Shown here: positions 1-13,400 of the stretch, piece after piece
Numbering within the stretch: position 1 is the first letter of the stretch
How the letters are laid out: the number at the start of each line of letters is the position of its first letter
Source: Pomphorhynchus laevis
Lineage: Eukaryota; Acanthocephala; Palaeacanthocephala; Echinorhynchida; Pomphorhynchidae
Assembly (NCBI GenBank): GCA_012934845.2
Contig: WNNJ02002785.1
Coordinates: 248,001-312,000, forward strand
DNA: 64,000 nucleotides
Direction: 5' to 3'
Made by a program: the position numbers and the translations under genes
The notes under the pieces: generated by a model
Databases searched by the model: none
Seen by the model: the letters and a program-made list of their open reading frames with translations, nothing else
What the model was told of the DNA's origin: nothing

Positions 1-1259
1 TAAATGAGTCTTAATTTTAAGCAAAAATAAGAATTTTATTTAAATAGGTAGATTTATGAATTTTTTAAGTTGCTTATTTAGATAGACCGCTTACAATTCC
101 ACTTAAATAAACAAAAATTAAAAAATGATGACTGAAGTCTACATCACGTAGCCGACTTTGGAACAATGAAAACTTCGGACCTCATTGGTAGCTAAGCTCC
201 AGGCCTAGTAACTCAGTAGAAAGGTGCAAAGCATAGATTGAAAGGTAGTGAGGTTAGGCTAACAACTAAGTTTAAGGGTAGAGAATTCCAAATGAGGGGC
301 ATAGAAATGAAACAGAAACGCAGGCCATAGTTTGACCGATGACGAGGAATGTTTAGCAGGAACCGATTGTTTGAGCGAATTGCTCTAGAGAACGAATATT
401 CAGCACTGTGTAATTTTAGGTGAAGATACGGAGGGGATGATAAAGTAAATGAAACTCGAGAAAGACAGAGTAATAAAAACTCGATTATCTACATTGAGCT
501 AATGAAGGTTGATAATTTCATTGCAGATTGGATCATTAAAGATTTATTTAATAAAATTAAATAAATTTAAGTTTATTTGATAACTCAGTTTTATAGTCAA
601 TTTGGTTTATAACTCAAATTACTGAAAAATATAAAAATAATATTTTGTAGTTACAATTTAAATATTAACTACAACATAGTTGTACGTAAATACTTTAATT
701 TTAAAATTAAAATATTTAATTTTAAAATATAATTTCATTAAAAAATTATATTTTATACCGAAAATTTAATTTCATTAAAAATAATGTTGTAAAAAAATGA
801 TATCTTTTTAGTATTTAGTAACAAATTAAATATTAAATAACAAGAAATATATTAACAATTTAAAAAAAATAATTTTTTTTAATTTAATTAATTCAATATT
901 TATAATTTATATTGAACGCATTTATATTATATATTATAATGTATCTAATACAAAAATAGAGAGCGATGAAGTTAATACTAATTGTAGAAAATATTCATAT
1001 TTATTCGATGATAAATTAACAAAAATAAAAAAATATAAAAATAAATAATTTAAAATAAAAGCTATTAAAAATAATTAAATGAGTTAATAAATTAATAAAT
1101 TAATGGTTTAATAAATTAAACAACTTTTTATATATAGCTAGTTTATACAATGATTAAACCATTAATAAACAATTATTTTGCTGAATTATCATGATATTGT
1201 GTATCCAAGTTGTCAAATTAAAATTCAATTATTTGTGAATATTGTCCATTAGAACTAAC
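1..1259. other. RyR intron, AT-rich, no gene seen
   Basis: Intron following the last exon found (donor at 1259/1260). Positions ~128-430 are distinctly less AT-rich than the rest and show no long reading frame or tRNA fold that I can support. The remainder is low-complexity A/T. The next RyR exon must lie to the left of the window. Confidence 0.5.
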
Positions 1260-1487
1260 CATTGCAAGCACTGATATAGTGAGTGACTGTTTCTGCGACT
1301 GATCGATTTGCTAATCTGTTTTGTTGTGCTAACAAAGTTTGCTTCTCCAATTCTTGTTCCTATATAAGAATTGGACAGTGAATAAATTAGATTTTCTAAT
1401 GGAAAGAGCATAAGATACCTCAATTGATTTCAACTCTGTAACGAGAACCTTGTCATCATCATCTCCTTCATCTTCAATATAGATACT
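1260..1487 (-). CDS. RyR: RyR exons 49 (1260-1359) and 48 (1419-1487)
   Basis: Exon 48 is acidic ([10 protein letters not shown]) and ends in-phase at GAG. Exon 49 reads [13 protein letters not shown] then [14 protein letters not shown], matching vertebrate EEKQMEKQRLLYQQ...MISACKG C-terminal to the calmodulin site. The intron between them is 59 bp. Exon 49 ends with one leftover base, so it continues into a further exon outside the window. Confidence 0.92.
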
Positions 1488-4400
1488 CTAAATGAAACAA
1501 TATTATAAAATTAATATTTATTGAATTGCAAATCCACGCCCATCAAATGAAAACGCTTCTTTAAAAAGCTTCTCATTTTTATAATATTTCCTAAATAAAC
1601 AGGTGACTAAAAAATGCAATATGACTATAAAATTGCAATCTTGGTGACTATAAAAATGAAAATGGCTGTATTATAAGGGCGCAAACTGTCATTTTGTATT
1701 TTACAAGTCCTTCAGGTGCCCTGCACTCGCTGAAAAATCCGATGGCTAATCATTGACTAATTTCTGGAAAGAATCTTAAATTTAAAATTAGATTATAATA
1801 TTAAAATAAGAAAAAATAAATAATAAATAATTTCTTAAATAGTATTGCAAAGCAATACTCATCAAATGAAAATTCAATTTATTTTCAATATTTCGACTAA
1901 ATTTACTAAAATTATTAAATTATTAAAATATTTTTTTAAATATATTAAATTTTTAAAAAATTCAATTTATTCAATTTATTAAAATATATTTAATATATTG
2001 ATCTATTAAATATTTATAATTCAATAAAGTGTAATATTGAATAATTCGAATAATTGAAATTCAAATAATATACCTCACTCATCAGAAGAGCAAAATTTAG
2101 ATAAAGAGAATCTAGTTCCAAAAATACTGTTTGATTTTCTGTAGTTGCAGCACGATTTAAGCATTGAATGAATTGCCTCAGAGGATTGTACGTAAGAATT
2201 TCATTGGTATTGCAGTCAGGTGACTTTCCTTCTTCACGAATAGTTGAAATGACCTCAATATCGCTGTTATCAGACTACAAAATATAAAGACAATGTGCAA
2301 CAGTTTATTTCGATCAAAATACAAACCGTGAGTCGCTTGATTAAAGCTGAAGAGGACATACTCGAATCATTATTAGGATGAAGCCAAAACTGGCGATAGG
2401 CGCTGATAAATAAATTTATTGCACGATGCCTTAAATATAAGCAAGCAATGAACGGTTATTAATACGACTATTTTTTAAGTAGAAAACAAGTTTATAAAAA
2501 TGCCAATAAAAACTATATTGAATATGATAATAATTTTCTAAACCCTTTAATATATTTTATATAAAAGATAATCTATATGTATAATTTTATAATTTTACAA
2601 ACTTTAAAAGTTTCAGTGGCTGCAAATGCAGTGAAAATATAAATATATAATAATTAATAATACATATTAATACATAATGCATTATTATGTATTATGTATT
2701 GTTATCATAATATTATATATTATGATATATAACAATTATGAAGAGTGGTCCAGCTTCATCATCGGGTGCCCCAACGTCTTTCAACAACGCGATTTTGTGG
2801 CTTTGACGTGTGCTTACAGAAAAGTCAAGAGAGAGTGCATGCTCAAAGTTTGAACCTCTACATAGAGTTTGTAATGCACACGCCTCCACCATTCGGCCGA
2901 ATAATTATTAATAATAATCTTAATATTATCTCTAATAATCTCTATTTTGATAATCTCTATAGTGAATGAGACACTTGTCTCATTTACGTATAAATTAGTT
3001 GAGCCATTTTAAATATAATAATTAAATTCCATTTATAAAATGGAATTTACGAATGAGGTCAATGGAATTCTATTAACGCTATTCAAGTAAAAAAATGCAA
3101 AATTATCAAAAGGACGGAAATAAATTATAAAATAATGATAGTATCGTAAAGTTTGATTTGAAATGCGTGTCCATTCAATGCTTGATTTATAAATATTCAA
3201 TTATAAAAATTGCGTCTATGCAAATCTATACATTGTAATACAATTACCTAGGAATTGAATGCAACGGAGCGACTCTGAAGCAGGCAACAACTGCCTTTTT
3301 GCGCTGAGTCGTAATAAGTTTTCTCCATACACCTTTTTTGCCTTGTGGAGGGTGGTCGACAAGGTGAAGTCCGTATAGAACCTTAGCCATGCTCATAATT
3401 CGGCTTATCACAATATCTACATTTGAAAGATCCGGACTTCCACGCTTGGTTTTGATCTTTCGATACAACATGCTTTGCCATGTAAGATTGTCGTAGTTGT
3501 CATTCTAAAGGAATTAAATTTAAAAATAATCCAAACAGCAAAATATATTACGCGCAGTTGTTGCTGAATTGTTGATTTCAAGAAGTTGATTACTTGTTCT
3601 TCGTGATCACTCTAATAAACACGACTATCAGAAGACTCTGATTATTCTAATTACCTTAAGAGAAAGCACAAATGTATCCTCAAGTCCAACTTCTTGATTT
3701 TCAGATTCAATAATTTTTAGCTAAAATCATTATTGAAATATATAGTCTGGCACATAAATGTAAATTACCTGCACCATTTTGTCTTTTGCTAGTTGAATAA
3801 GTTCTTGTTCAACCCCACTGTACATTTTAAGACCAACTGGAAGTACTCGCTTGATACATGCCACAATAAGACTGCTAAATTTTTCACGAGATGTCTTCTT
3901 TTTTAGTTTCCTGAGTTTTGGATTGTATTTTGTACCCTTTGATACGGGCACCAATTGATTGATTAACTTTTGTACAAGCATTGTTGTAGAGTCTATAGCA
4001 TTTTGGCTGACGTAGTTAAGCTCTTGTCGTTTGAATATCTAATTTGCATTAATTAATCAGTAAGATATAGATATAGATATCAAGAAATAGATATTTACAG
4101 TACATTACAATCAACCAATCAACAATTTTAATAAAATTATAATAAAAATATTGCAATATTTTAAATATTGTAAATATTGTTATGACTTATACATGACGAA
4201 ACACTGTTCCATTATGCTAGTGACTAGTCAATAGTCGAAATTTAATATTATAATTATTTGAAATTTTAAAATATTTCAATTATTTAATATTATTTTAATT
4301 ATTTATTTTTTAATGAAAAAAAATGAATTGATATATTCATATAGTAACTGATAAAATAACAGGGCAGAAACTAGTTCCTCCTAAGATATCATTATATGAC

Positions 4401-7400
4401 ATTTCAATATATTCCCAAGTATTATTTAAATAAATAATAATAAATATTAAATTAACATAATTTAAAAGACAAATTACAAAATATATAACGTTTTATAAAA
4501 ACAAATTATATTACAAAATATATAAAGTTGAATATAACAAAAATAATCATTACAAAAAATATGTTATATTCATTTTATCAAAACATCTATTTAAAAGATT
4601 TATTAAAATATATAAATTAATTAAAATTAATTTCATATACATTTATAAAGTTAATATTTATTAAATAAATCTAATTAACATAATTTTAAATCTAAAGTAT
4701 ATAACAAAAATACAAAAAATATAATTTTTAAAATCAAATTTGAAGATTAATATATTAATGTATTAATGTATATATTAGTCATTATAGTGTATATATTAAT
4801 ATACATTATATTAATATATAATGTATATATTAATCTGTACATTATTATATTAATGTGCAGATTTTATTTATTATTTTTGAAATATCGAAAACAATCAATT
4901 AATTTCAAGAGGCATCGATCGTATAATCCTCTATTGAAAAAATGTAATAATCAATGACTACATACCTTTGAAGTAGCCCATAAATTAAAAATGTCAGCAA
5001 GATAGTTGTAAAGCAATTCAGCATTCTCGTCATCGTCTTTTAGCCATGTAGATTTGTGTAGGTCTGCGTACTTCATTAGGATAGGAAACAATGCATAAAC
5101 CACACGAATTAGATCGTCAAATGCCTTAAAGTTCATATTTTATTCTAAAAAATATTTTATAAATTTAAATAACCGCAAACACTTCTGTTTCCATTTCTTC
5201 TCGTCTAGTAGGATCATTTAATCTCAAGTATTTTAAAGATAACTCCTCTTTTATTGTTCGATCGGCCTTTACTTTAACCAACTCAGTGACAAAACAAAAT
5301 ATTTCCAAGAGTTTTGTTCCACTGAGAGTTATGATTGGGATCGTGTTGACTAGGTGTTAAAGATTAAAGATAAGCATAAGTTTTCAAAAAGGTATTTGAA
5401 AAACTTGAAATGAAATTGACTAAGAAACAAGAAATGACACTTTAACAAAATAAAATGTAAGCAATTTCATAATTACGCTTTTCTAATTGACATTCAGAGA
5501 AAACAAAATACATTTTTGTTTACATACAGCAAACAAAATATTAACAGCGATGTCACAGAGAAGCACTTCAACTTACTCAGACAATGTTACGAAGAAAGAG
5601 AGGAGGTTGTCTTTTGAACTTGCGCGTGCATCATCTGCTTGCATGCGCGCGGCACCGTCGACCCGTGGAAGGGCGACTTTTTCAACTTATGAAAAAAACT
5701 GACTAACTTAATCAGTTTTTCATTTAAAATTTACCATGATATTATACACTACGGCCCAAAAATAATAATATTAATAATTATTAATATTTGTTTACATTAA
5801 GAAAAAACAAAATATTAATAATCTTATGATTATTAATATGATTATTATCGTATTCGCTAAGCAAATCTTATGATTTATATCTTTGATCTCATTGTATGTT
5901 ATATATTAAATATAATTTTAAATATTTTATTTACTTTATTGTTTTCAATTATAAAAATATATTCATAAATTTTATCAATAAAGCATATTAATAAACAAAT
6001 TATTAATAAAAATTTTATAAATTATAAAAAGACTAATTGATACAAATAAAGATTTCAATGAATTGATGTGAATAATTGATTTGTAAATAAATCGTATAAA
6101 AAGGCTCGTTAATTTTATGTAACAAATAATTAATAATAAATGTAGATTTTAAATTATGCAATTATTATGTTTTAATTAAATTAAAAGAGTTCTTTATTCC
6201 TACGTGCGATTCGTTTCATCCACGTTGATAAATCTGAGTCCATATTATAACCGATTAGTCGTAGCACGGCAATTAAAACCGTGTCTGCGTCTTCTGACTT
6301 AACTGCGGTGATCATATTACATTGTCTAAAATATAAATTTGTAATGATTATTATAAAAGCAACAGTTAATTTATTAAACCTTGAGGAATTAGTAGATGAC
6401 AAGGAATGCCAATAGGCAATATAAGACGAAAGCACCGGAAGAATTACATCAAATATGTGAGGAGAATGAGCATACTGCCCCCCGTTTAAGGCAAATATTT
6501 GAATTTCTTGAAGAATTGAAGTCAACGAGGGAATGTTCAAATTTATTTGTTGCATAACCTCTGAAATTAGAAAGAAGTATCCGTTAAGAATAATAAAATA
6601 GGTTATATAGATCAAAACATTTGAAATTTGTACATTTACATATTGATAACCATATTTTTAGCATTATCGACTATTTTCAATACTTGTAAGTTTAACTAAT
6701 TTACCGAGAGGTAAAAGTGTAATAAATAATAAATCAGATCAGCTAATGAGTCTACGAAAATTATTTATAAATAAATATTTCAATAATTAAATAATAAATA
6801 ATTAAAAAATAAATAATAATAAATAATTAAAAATTGTTATTCAGTGATACATTTAATGCGCTATTCAATTGTCCAGGACGTTTTAACATCAAGAGGAATA
6901 ATAAAATAAAAAATTATTACTAAAAATTTATTAGTAAAAAATTATTATTATAACAAATCGTCGAACACGGATATTTTGTTTCTGCCATATTCTCGACTTC
7001 TGGCGGAATCGGAAAATACGCCATGGGTATACTCAGAGATATCACCGCCAAGCGAACCCTGAGTAACAGATCCGCTTACCCAAGTATACTAAGTCACCTA
7101 AAGAGGCGCATCGGATTTGCATTAGCTCGTGCAGTGTCTGCGAGCCTCCGGTGTCCTCGCTCGACAAGACGGCACCCCTGTCGGCAGATGACGACAATAG
7201 CTTGAGAAAACTTGTTGTTGTTTAATCATTTATAAACATTACGGCCCATTTCAGAGTAACAATCATCATTGTAAATTTCTCAATAAATCAGTTTTCATCA
7301 AAAAAAAAACAAATGTTATAATAATAATTATTATTATAACACCAGAAAGACTGAAAAAAGCCAGAAAAAAGCCAGAAAAACTATTTTAATTTTTCAAGGA

Positions 7401-10400
7401 GTTTAAACATCGAGAGGAATAGAAAAATAAAATTATTGTCCACGACTTTTTCGACTATTGCAATAGTCCTTTTTAAGTGTTATGTTTTAAAACATAACAC
7501 TTAAAAAGGACTATTGCAATAGTCGAAAAAGTCGTGGACAATAATTTTATTTTTCTATTCCTCTCGATGTTTAAACGCCTTGAACAATTAAATAGCACGT
7601 CGAACGTTTCATTGGAAAATATTAGAACATTAATTACTGATATGTTAGAAACTGTACACTGATATGTTATAAACAAATAATAATTATAAACAAATAAACA
7701 AACATATAATTTTTGTGTAGAAATTTTTAATTGGTTTTTTAAATTTATTTATTTCAATCAAATCAATTTAATTTGAAATTGAATAGTTTTGAGATTTTAA
7801 AATAAAAAAAAATAAAATATTTTCGTATATCAGCAAATATTTCACACAAATGCGAATATAATGAAATCTTGTTGTTGCAGGATTTGAGTTATTACTTCAC
7901 GTTTATAGATAGAAGCAATTGTTCATTTCTATTTTATACGAAAAAGTGCAACAAACTTTATGGTTGCGTCGTATGACGTCACGTATAATCCACACACTGA
8001 ATAGTTTATTGCAGTTTAATCGTCTATCTCCAAATGAACAAATCGAATTTTTACTTTCGGGTAAACTTTTTACTTTTAAACATTTTAAACATTTTTACTT
8101 TAAGTAAACATAACACTTAAAATGGACTATTGCAAAAGTCGAAAATTTGTGAACAATAATTTTATTTTTCTATTCCTCTCGATGTTTAAACTCCTTGAAC
8201 AATTAAAAAATTTTATATAAGATTTTTTATAATTTATATCAAGTTAAATAATAAATAATTACAAATGATTGATATAGAGATTTTATATTTATATCAAGTT
8301 AAAATTTAAAATTGATATTTAAAATAAAAGTCAATTTTTATGAATTGACTAATAAATAATAGACGATGCATCAGAATAAGGATTAGAGGTCATCAGGAGG
8401 AACTGCTATGCTATCAGGTTTCGGCCCCTAACTCATCTACCCAACATAGCAGCGGGGCCAAATACATGCTAATGATGTATTTCCTATGATAAAACTATCT
8501 AGTATCTAATAAAAGAAGTCAATTTTTATGAATTGACTAATAAATAATAGACGATGCATCAGAATAAGGATTAGAGGTCATCAGGAGGATAGCTTCAAAT
8601 TTATATAAAAATTGCTTCAAATTAAAATGCATAGCCGTATTACATTCATAATATTTCTTAAATTACGAGAACGAATATTAAAAAATACCATATCGGCATT
8701 TTCTCTTGAAAATCGTAGATATTCCTCTACTTCTCGCGGACTTAATAATCGCCTTTCGCGTTAAAACAAAAAATTTCTAGAAAACATATATTTTGTATTT
8801 TTAAAATTATCATTTTGCGAAGAGACATTTGCTCGCCATTATATTGCATAAAATGCTAAAAATTTAATTTATAAATTCGTAATTATTTATAATGATTCTT
8901 TAAGTCTTGTAATGATGGTGATTACCACCTAACTTTACAGTTCAAAAATATAGATGATACATTTATCAAAAGATAAATGTATTATGATATTCAGAAACGT
9001 GACATTATCAAAATAGAATCCACTGATTATGAGGGATTCGAAATAAAAATTGGACTATTCGTATTCTCATATCATAATTTATTCATATTATAGATATCCG
9101 TTAGCTTTCTGAACATGGAATATGCAGGATACAAAATACTACACGCTGATATATCATCAATGCATTTTTAAAGAGTCGAAATTGTCCAAATTATTCGATC
9201 TCTATAGATGTTATTATAAATTATCTTTATTATTTTGAATATCGGCAATCACAATATATAGCTAATGGGCGATGACTTATAAAAAATAACTAATTTATAA
9301 AAATGTAATGAATTGTTATTCAAATGTACTGATGGTTTCGGAGATTATCATTTTTTTAATTTATTATTTATATTATTATTTTACATTATTATTTTATAAT
9401 AATATCACAAACGTCAATGAAGGAGCGGTTCTTCATGGACGTTTGTGTTTATAATCCGCTTGCCTTATCTTTTATATTAACCTCGATAATTTTCAGGTGA
9501 TATAGGGATTTTATCAAATCAATATGTTTTATCCACTTGGGTGGATAAAACATATTGCTGATTTATTATAAAATAACAGCTAATGGTTAAGAAACAAAAA
9601 ATGATATTTCATGCAAAGTATATTACCGTTGGATTCAGGAGAAAGTAATGGTAAATCAGAGGATACTTCATTAGTTGCAAAAAATTCTTGCTCTAGAAAA
9701 GCAACTGGGAAACAAGAAGCTAAGCTACTAAGACATTCTCCAACTAATGGGCGATGTCTAAATAGTAGAAATATTCAAAAAAGTTAAGAAATATTCAAAT
9801 TGTAAAATAGAATATTATATGATATTATTAATATTATAATTACATGTCGAATATTACAATTGAATATTATCACAATTTAAAAATTGCGATAAAAGAAAAA
9901 TTTATAATTTTTTTACACATCGCAATCTTTAGCGCAATATAGAGGCTCTAACTCAACAGACATTCTTCTGGTTAGTTGTACTATGAACAAAGATTGACAA
10001 TTTACTTATCGCATCGTAAAAACAAGCCCAGTATAAGCTTTAAAAATGTAATTTCAGTTGATTTTATTCCAGTTTATTATTTTGATTATTAACCAAAGCT
10101 AATAACCGTAAATCATGAAAGATTACAGAATTTTTGATTTTTAAGAGTTCTGTATTTTAAGTGCTTTGATTTGAAGTACAGCCCTTTATTACAATGATTG
10201 TTATATTTATTCAATACATGAGTGCGTTTGCAGAACAAGTGTGTCCACAAATTGAGTATTTAAATAAGACAACAACGAACAACTTATCAAACATTCGCTA
10301 GAAAACTATCAAACATTATCTCTAAAATGCAATCACAATAGTGTTTTGATCAAAAGAAAAGAAAACTCTATCTAGAAATAAATTATTTAAGCACATCTAA

Positions 10401-13400
10401 TATTTGTCTGTTAGAATAATAGATTAATTGAGCTAGCTAATTTAAAATCATTTTCAGAGATTGTTCAAGAAATGAAGGATTAATATTTTTGTCCCATGGC
10501 CTGTTGAATCCTTATTATTTTCAAAAACATTTCAGTAAATATAAAAGAACTAAACACTCTAGATACTTTACCCAAGCTGCTCTAAACCTATAAAATTTAA
10601 AGTTATTGAATATTGAACTAATTTAATGAAATCGCAATTACATAAAAATGGCGATTTTCAGTACCGTCAACTACATGAATTATGAAGTTAACACAAGGAT
10701 GTAAATGTCACACTTTACACTGTTTTTAGATTATATTGTATTGATTAATAAATGCTGAGTGTAATACAAAGTAAGTTAATCGTTTACCTTTCGAGTTCCT
10801 CTTTTATCCAATTTCTAAAAAGAAACATGTTGTAATTTGAATGATTAATATACATTGTATACCTTCGCACCAACTGCTCAGATTGAGTAGAAATAATCCA
10901 TGCGGCATTTAGTATTTTAAAACCAGCAATTGCAATATCATTGACTAAATTATTAGATACAAAACAAAACTCAGCAGAAAGATTCACTCATACCGAAAAT
11001 ATCTTTGCCGTAATCATTTTTACCGATATGATCAAGCATTGCTGACAGAACAGGAAGTGAGACAAGGTGCAAGTATAGAAGACTGCATCCACCCCTTGTT
11101 AGTGTTCCATTTAAATAACTGTATGTTTCGTTCTTTATATTATTTACAGTTTGAATAAGATCATCTGCGCATGCGTTAAAGAAAGGACCAAGTGATGCCC
11201 GCACAATTTCAGCTGAATTTTTCATTACAGAGCTTAAAAACATATTACAGTTTTCATGTTAAATATTAAATTAATGGTTGAATTTACTTTTATTAGTAGA
11301 AAAATTATTAGTCGAATAATATTTGTTTTCAAATTTTCAACTACTTCTGCGGTCATCATCAGAAAGACGCTATTACACAAGTTACAGCAATTTATAGCAA
11401 AACCAAATCTGGAAGAAACATATCGGAAGTTATTCTAGAAAAATAAATTCGCCATTTGTAATCAAGTGGGTAGGCACATGTGTTTACCCACTTGATTACA
11501 AATGGCAAATTTATTTTTCCAGATTAACTTCCGATATGTTTCTTCCAGATTTGGTTTTGCTATATATGTTTGCTGTAACGTGTGCAATGACGTTTTCTTG
11601 ATGTTGACCACAGAAGTGGTTGAAAATTTGAAAACAAATATTATTCGACTCTTCTTGATTCTTCTACTATTTTAAAATGGAGTCTGCTTACACAGTAATT
11701 TATTCTAAGTCAAGCGAATCGAAATTGATTTTTTTAATCAAAATTTACGTATAATCATCAATCTTTGTAATAAAATTATATTTATTGCGACTTCAAGCTT
11801 TCGTTGATTTTATAACGATTATTTGATATTAAGCGATGCAGAGTCAAGAGATACTTACTCAGTCGTAAGTAAACAATAATAGTATATCTGGCAATCAATG
11901 AATGTTGTCCAACATGATTGCATAAATGAATATAACTCAATTACTCTTAATTACATGTCAGTGACTATAACCATTATGACCAGTCTACATGCCAACCAAC
12001 ATGTTATTGCAATGAAAGATTTAATTTCGAATAAGATTTCGATGCGATTAACAAATTTAAGCATTTTTTATAACTTATCTTTAATAAGCGAGAAAAAGTA
12101 ATAAATGGCTTAATATAATTGTTGAAATAATAAATATAATATTTATTATAATTAAAATATAAATACGCATTAGCCTAGTTTTATAAAAATATCTTCAAAA
12201 TATTAAATTATAATAAAAAGTTAATAAAATATTATTTTATTTTATGTTATATTATGCACCGGTTAATAAATTTCAACACAACTTAGTGGCTTAATATAAT
12301 TGATATAGTTGTTGAAATAATAAATATAATATTTATTATAAATAAATTTTAAGTCTAATGACGTAAAGATGCAATATAGTATCGTATTTCTAATGGTAAA
12401 GTACAAGGATTTTAAGGATTTTATTAATTAACTTGATGATAAACATTAACTCTAATTAATTTCAGATTACAGTAAAACGCGTTCAGTGAATTCAGATTGC
12501 AGTAAAACGCGTACAGTGAACCAAAATTTAATGTACAGGAAGTAGAAAACAATATGTTAAATGATGAAGTTATGATCATACAAATATTATCTGTGCCCAT
12601 GGGTAAATATTCTAATGTAAATGATACTTTCCTACATGCATTATATAAATAGTCGCTTCGGTTTGTCAAATATGACTCACAATCTATCATAAATATATCC
12701 TCTTTAATTGATACACAACGATGTCGAACAGTTTGCTGGAAAACAGCTATTTAATAGAAGAAATAATAATATTACAAGATTAAATTCTATCCGAAGATTA
12801 CAAGCACTAAAATTAATGTCAATTTCAACTGAAATTGATATAGATAATGCACAACATCTGAGCATCAAGCATTGATCATGTAATGTTGATATTCGGCATC
12901 CGAAAACAATGTTCATCATAAGAGAGTTTACCTAACCAGACTAATTTTACCGTAAAGATTTATTAATATGTTTTAAGGAAGGATCTAAATTTAATCCACA
13001 TTCTAATTTATGAAGACCGGAATATTTTTAAAAGTAAATAAATGATGTTATTATTTTTATACATATAAGCCCGACGCAAAAGAATGACGACTGCCGTTTC
13101 GTCATCACAATGACTCATCAGTGCCAGATACCTCCCACTACTAGATGCAGATGAGGATTAGTAGATGGCAGTCAAAATTTTCTTGTACATCATTCACATG
13201 ATTCATCCATTGATTACCGTCTGCCAGTCCTTCTCTGCATCCAGCAGTGGGTGGGAACTGGCACTGATGAGTCATTGTGATGACGAAACGGCAGTCGTCA
13301 TTCTTTCGCATCGGGCTTATATGATTACTAAAAAAATTTACGCTGAATGGTATCAATTGAGTAAAGTTTTTATTTTAATAATCGCATTTCGTTTTAAAAT

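Larger units (their letters stand above)
6561..9626. other. RyR intron with repeats
   Basis: Holds a second retroelement 3' fossil (7023-7250), a near-perfect palindrome (7385-7592), a single arm of the same repeat (8106-8214), pseudoknot-bearing repeat copies (8320-8592) and hairpins near 9408-9450 and 9519-9556. The rest is AT-rich with no gene seen. Confidence 0.6.

Noticed and set aside
1229-1423. 64-aa frame across exons 48-49
   Set aside because: Shifted frame spanning an intron; the real exons read in another phase.
8392-8490. HDV-like or twister ribozyme in the pseudoknot repeat
   Set aside because: Only 12 bases separate the first helix from the second on the minus strand, leaving no room for P4 and its catalytic joiner; the twister reading lacks P2/P4. 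Kept as an unassigned pseudoknot.
8392-8490. Hammerhead in the pseudoknot repeat (minus strand has CCGAAAC and CCTGATGACC)
   Set aside because: The two cores are in the order of an open-stem-II form but the bases next to them (C and C) do not pair and no cleavage triplet fits.
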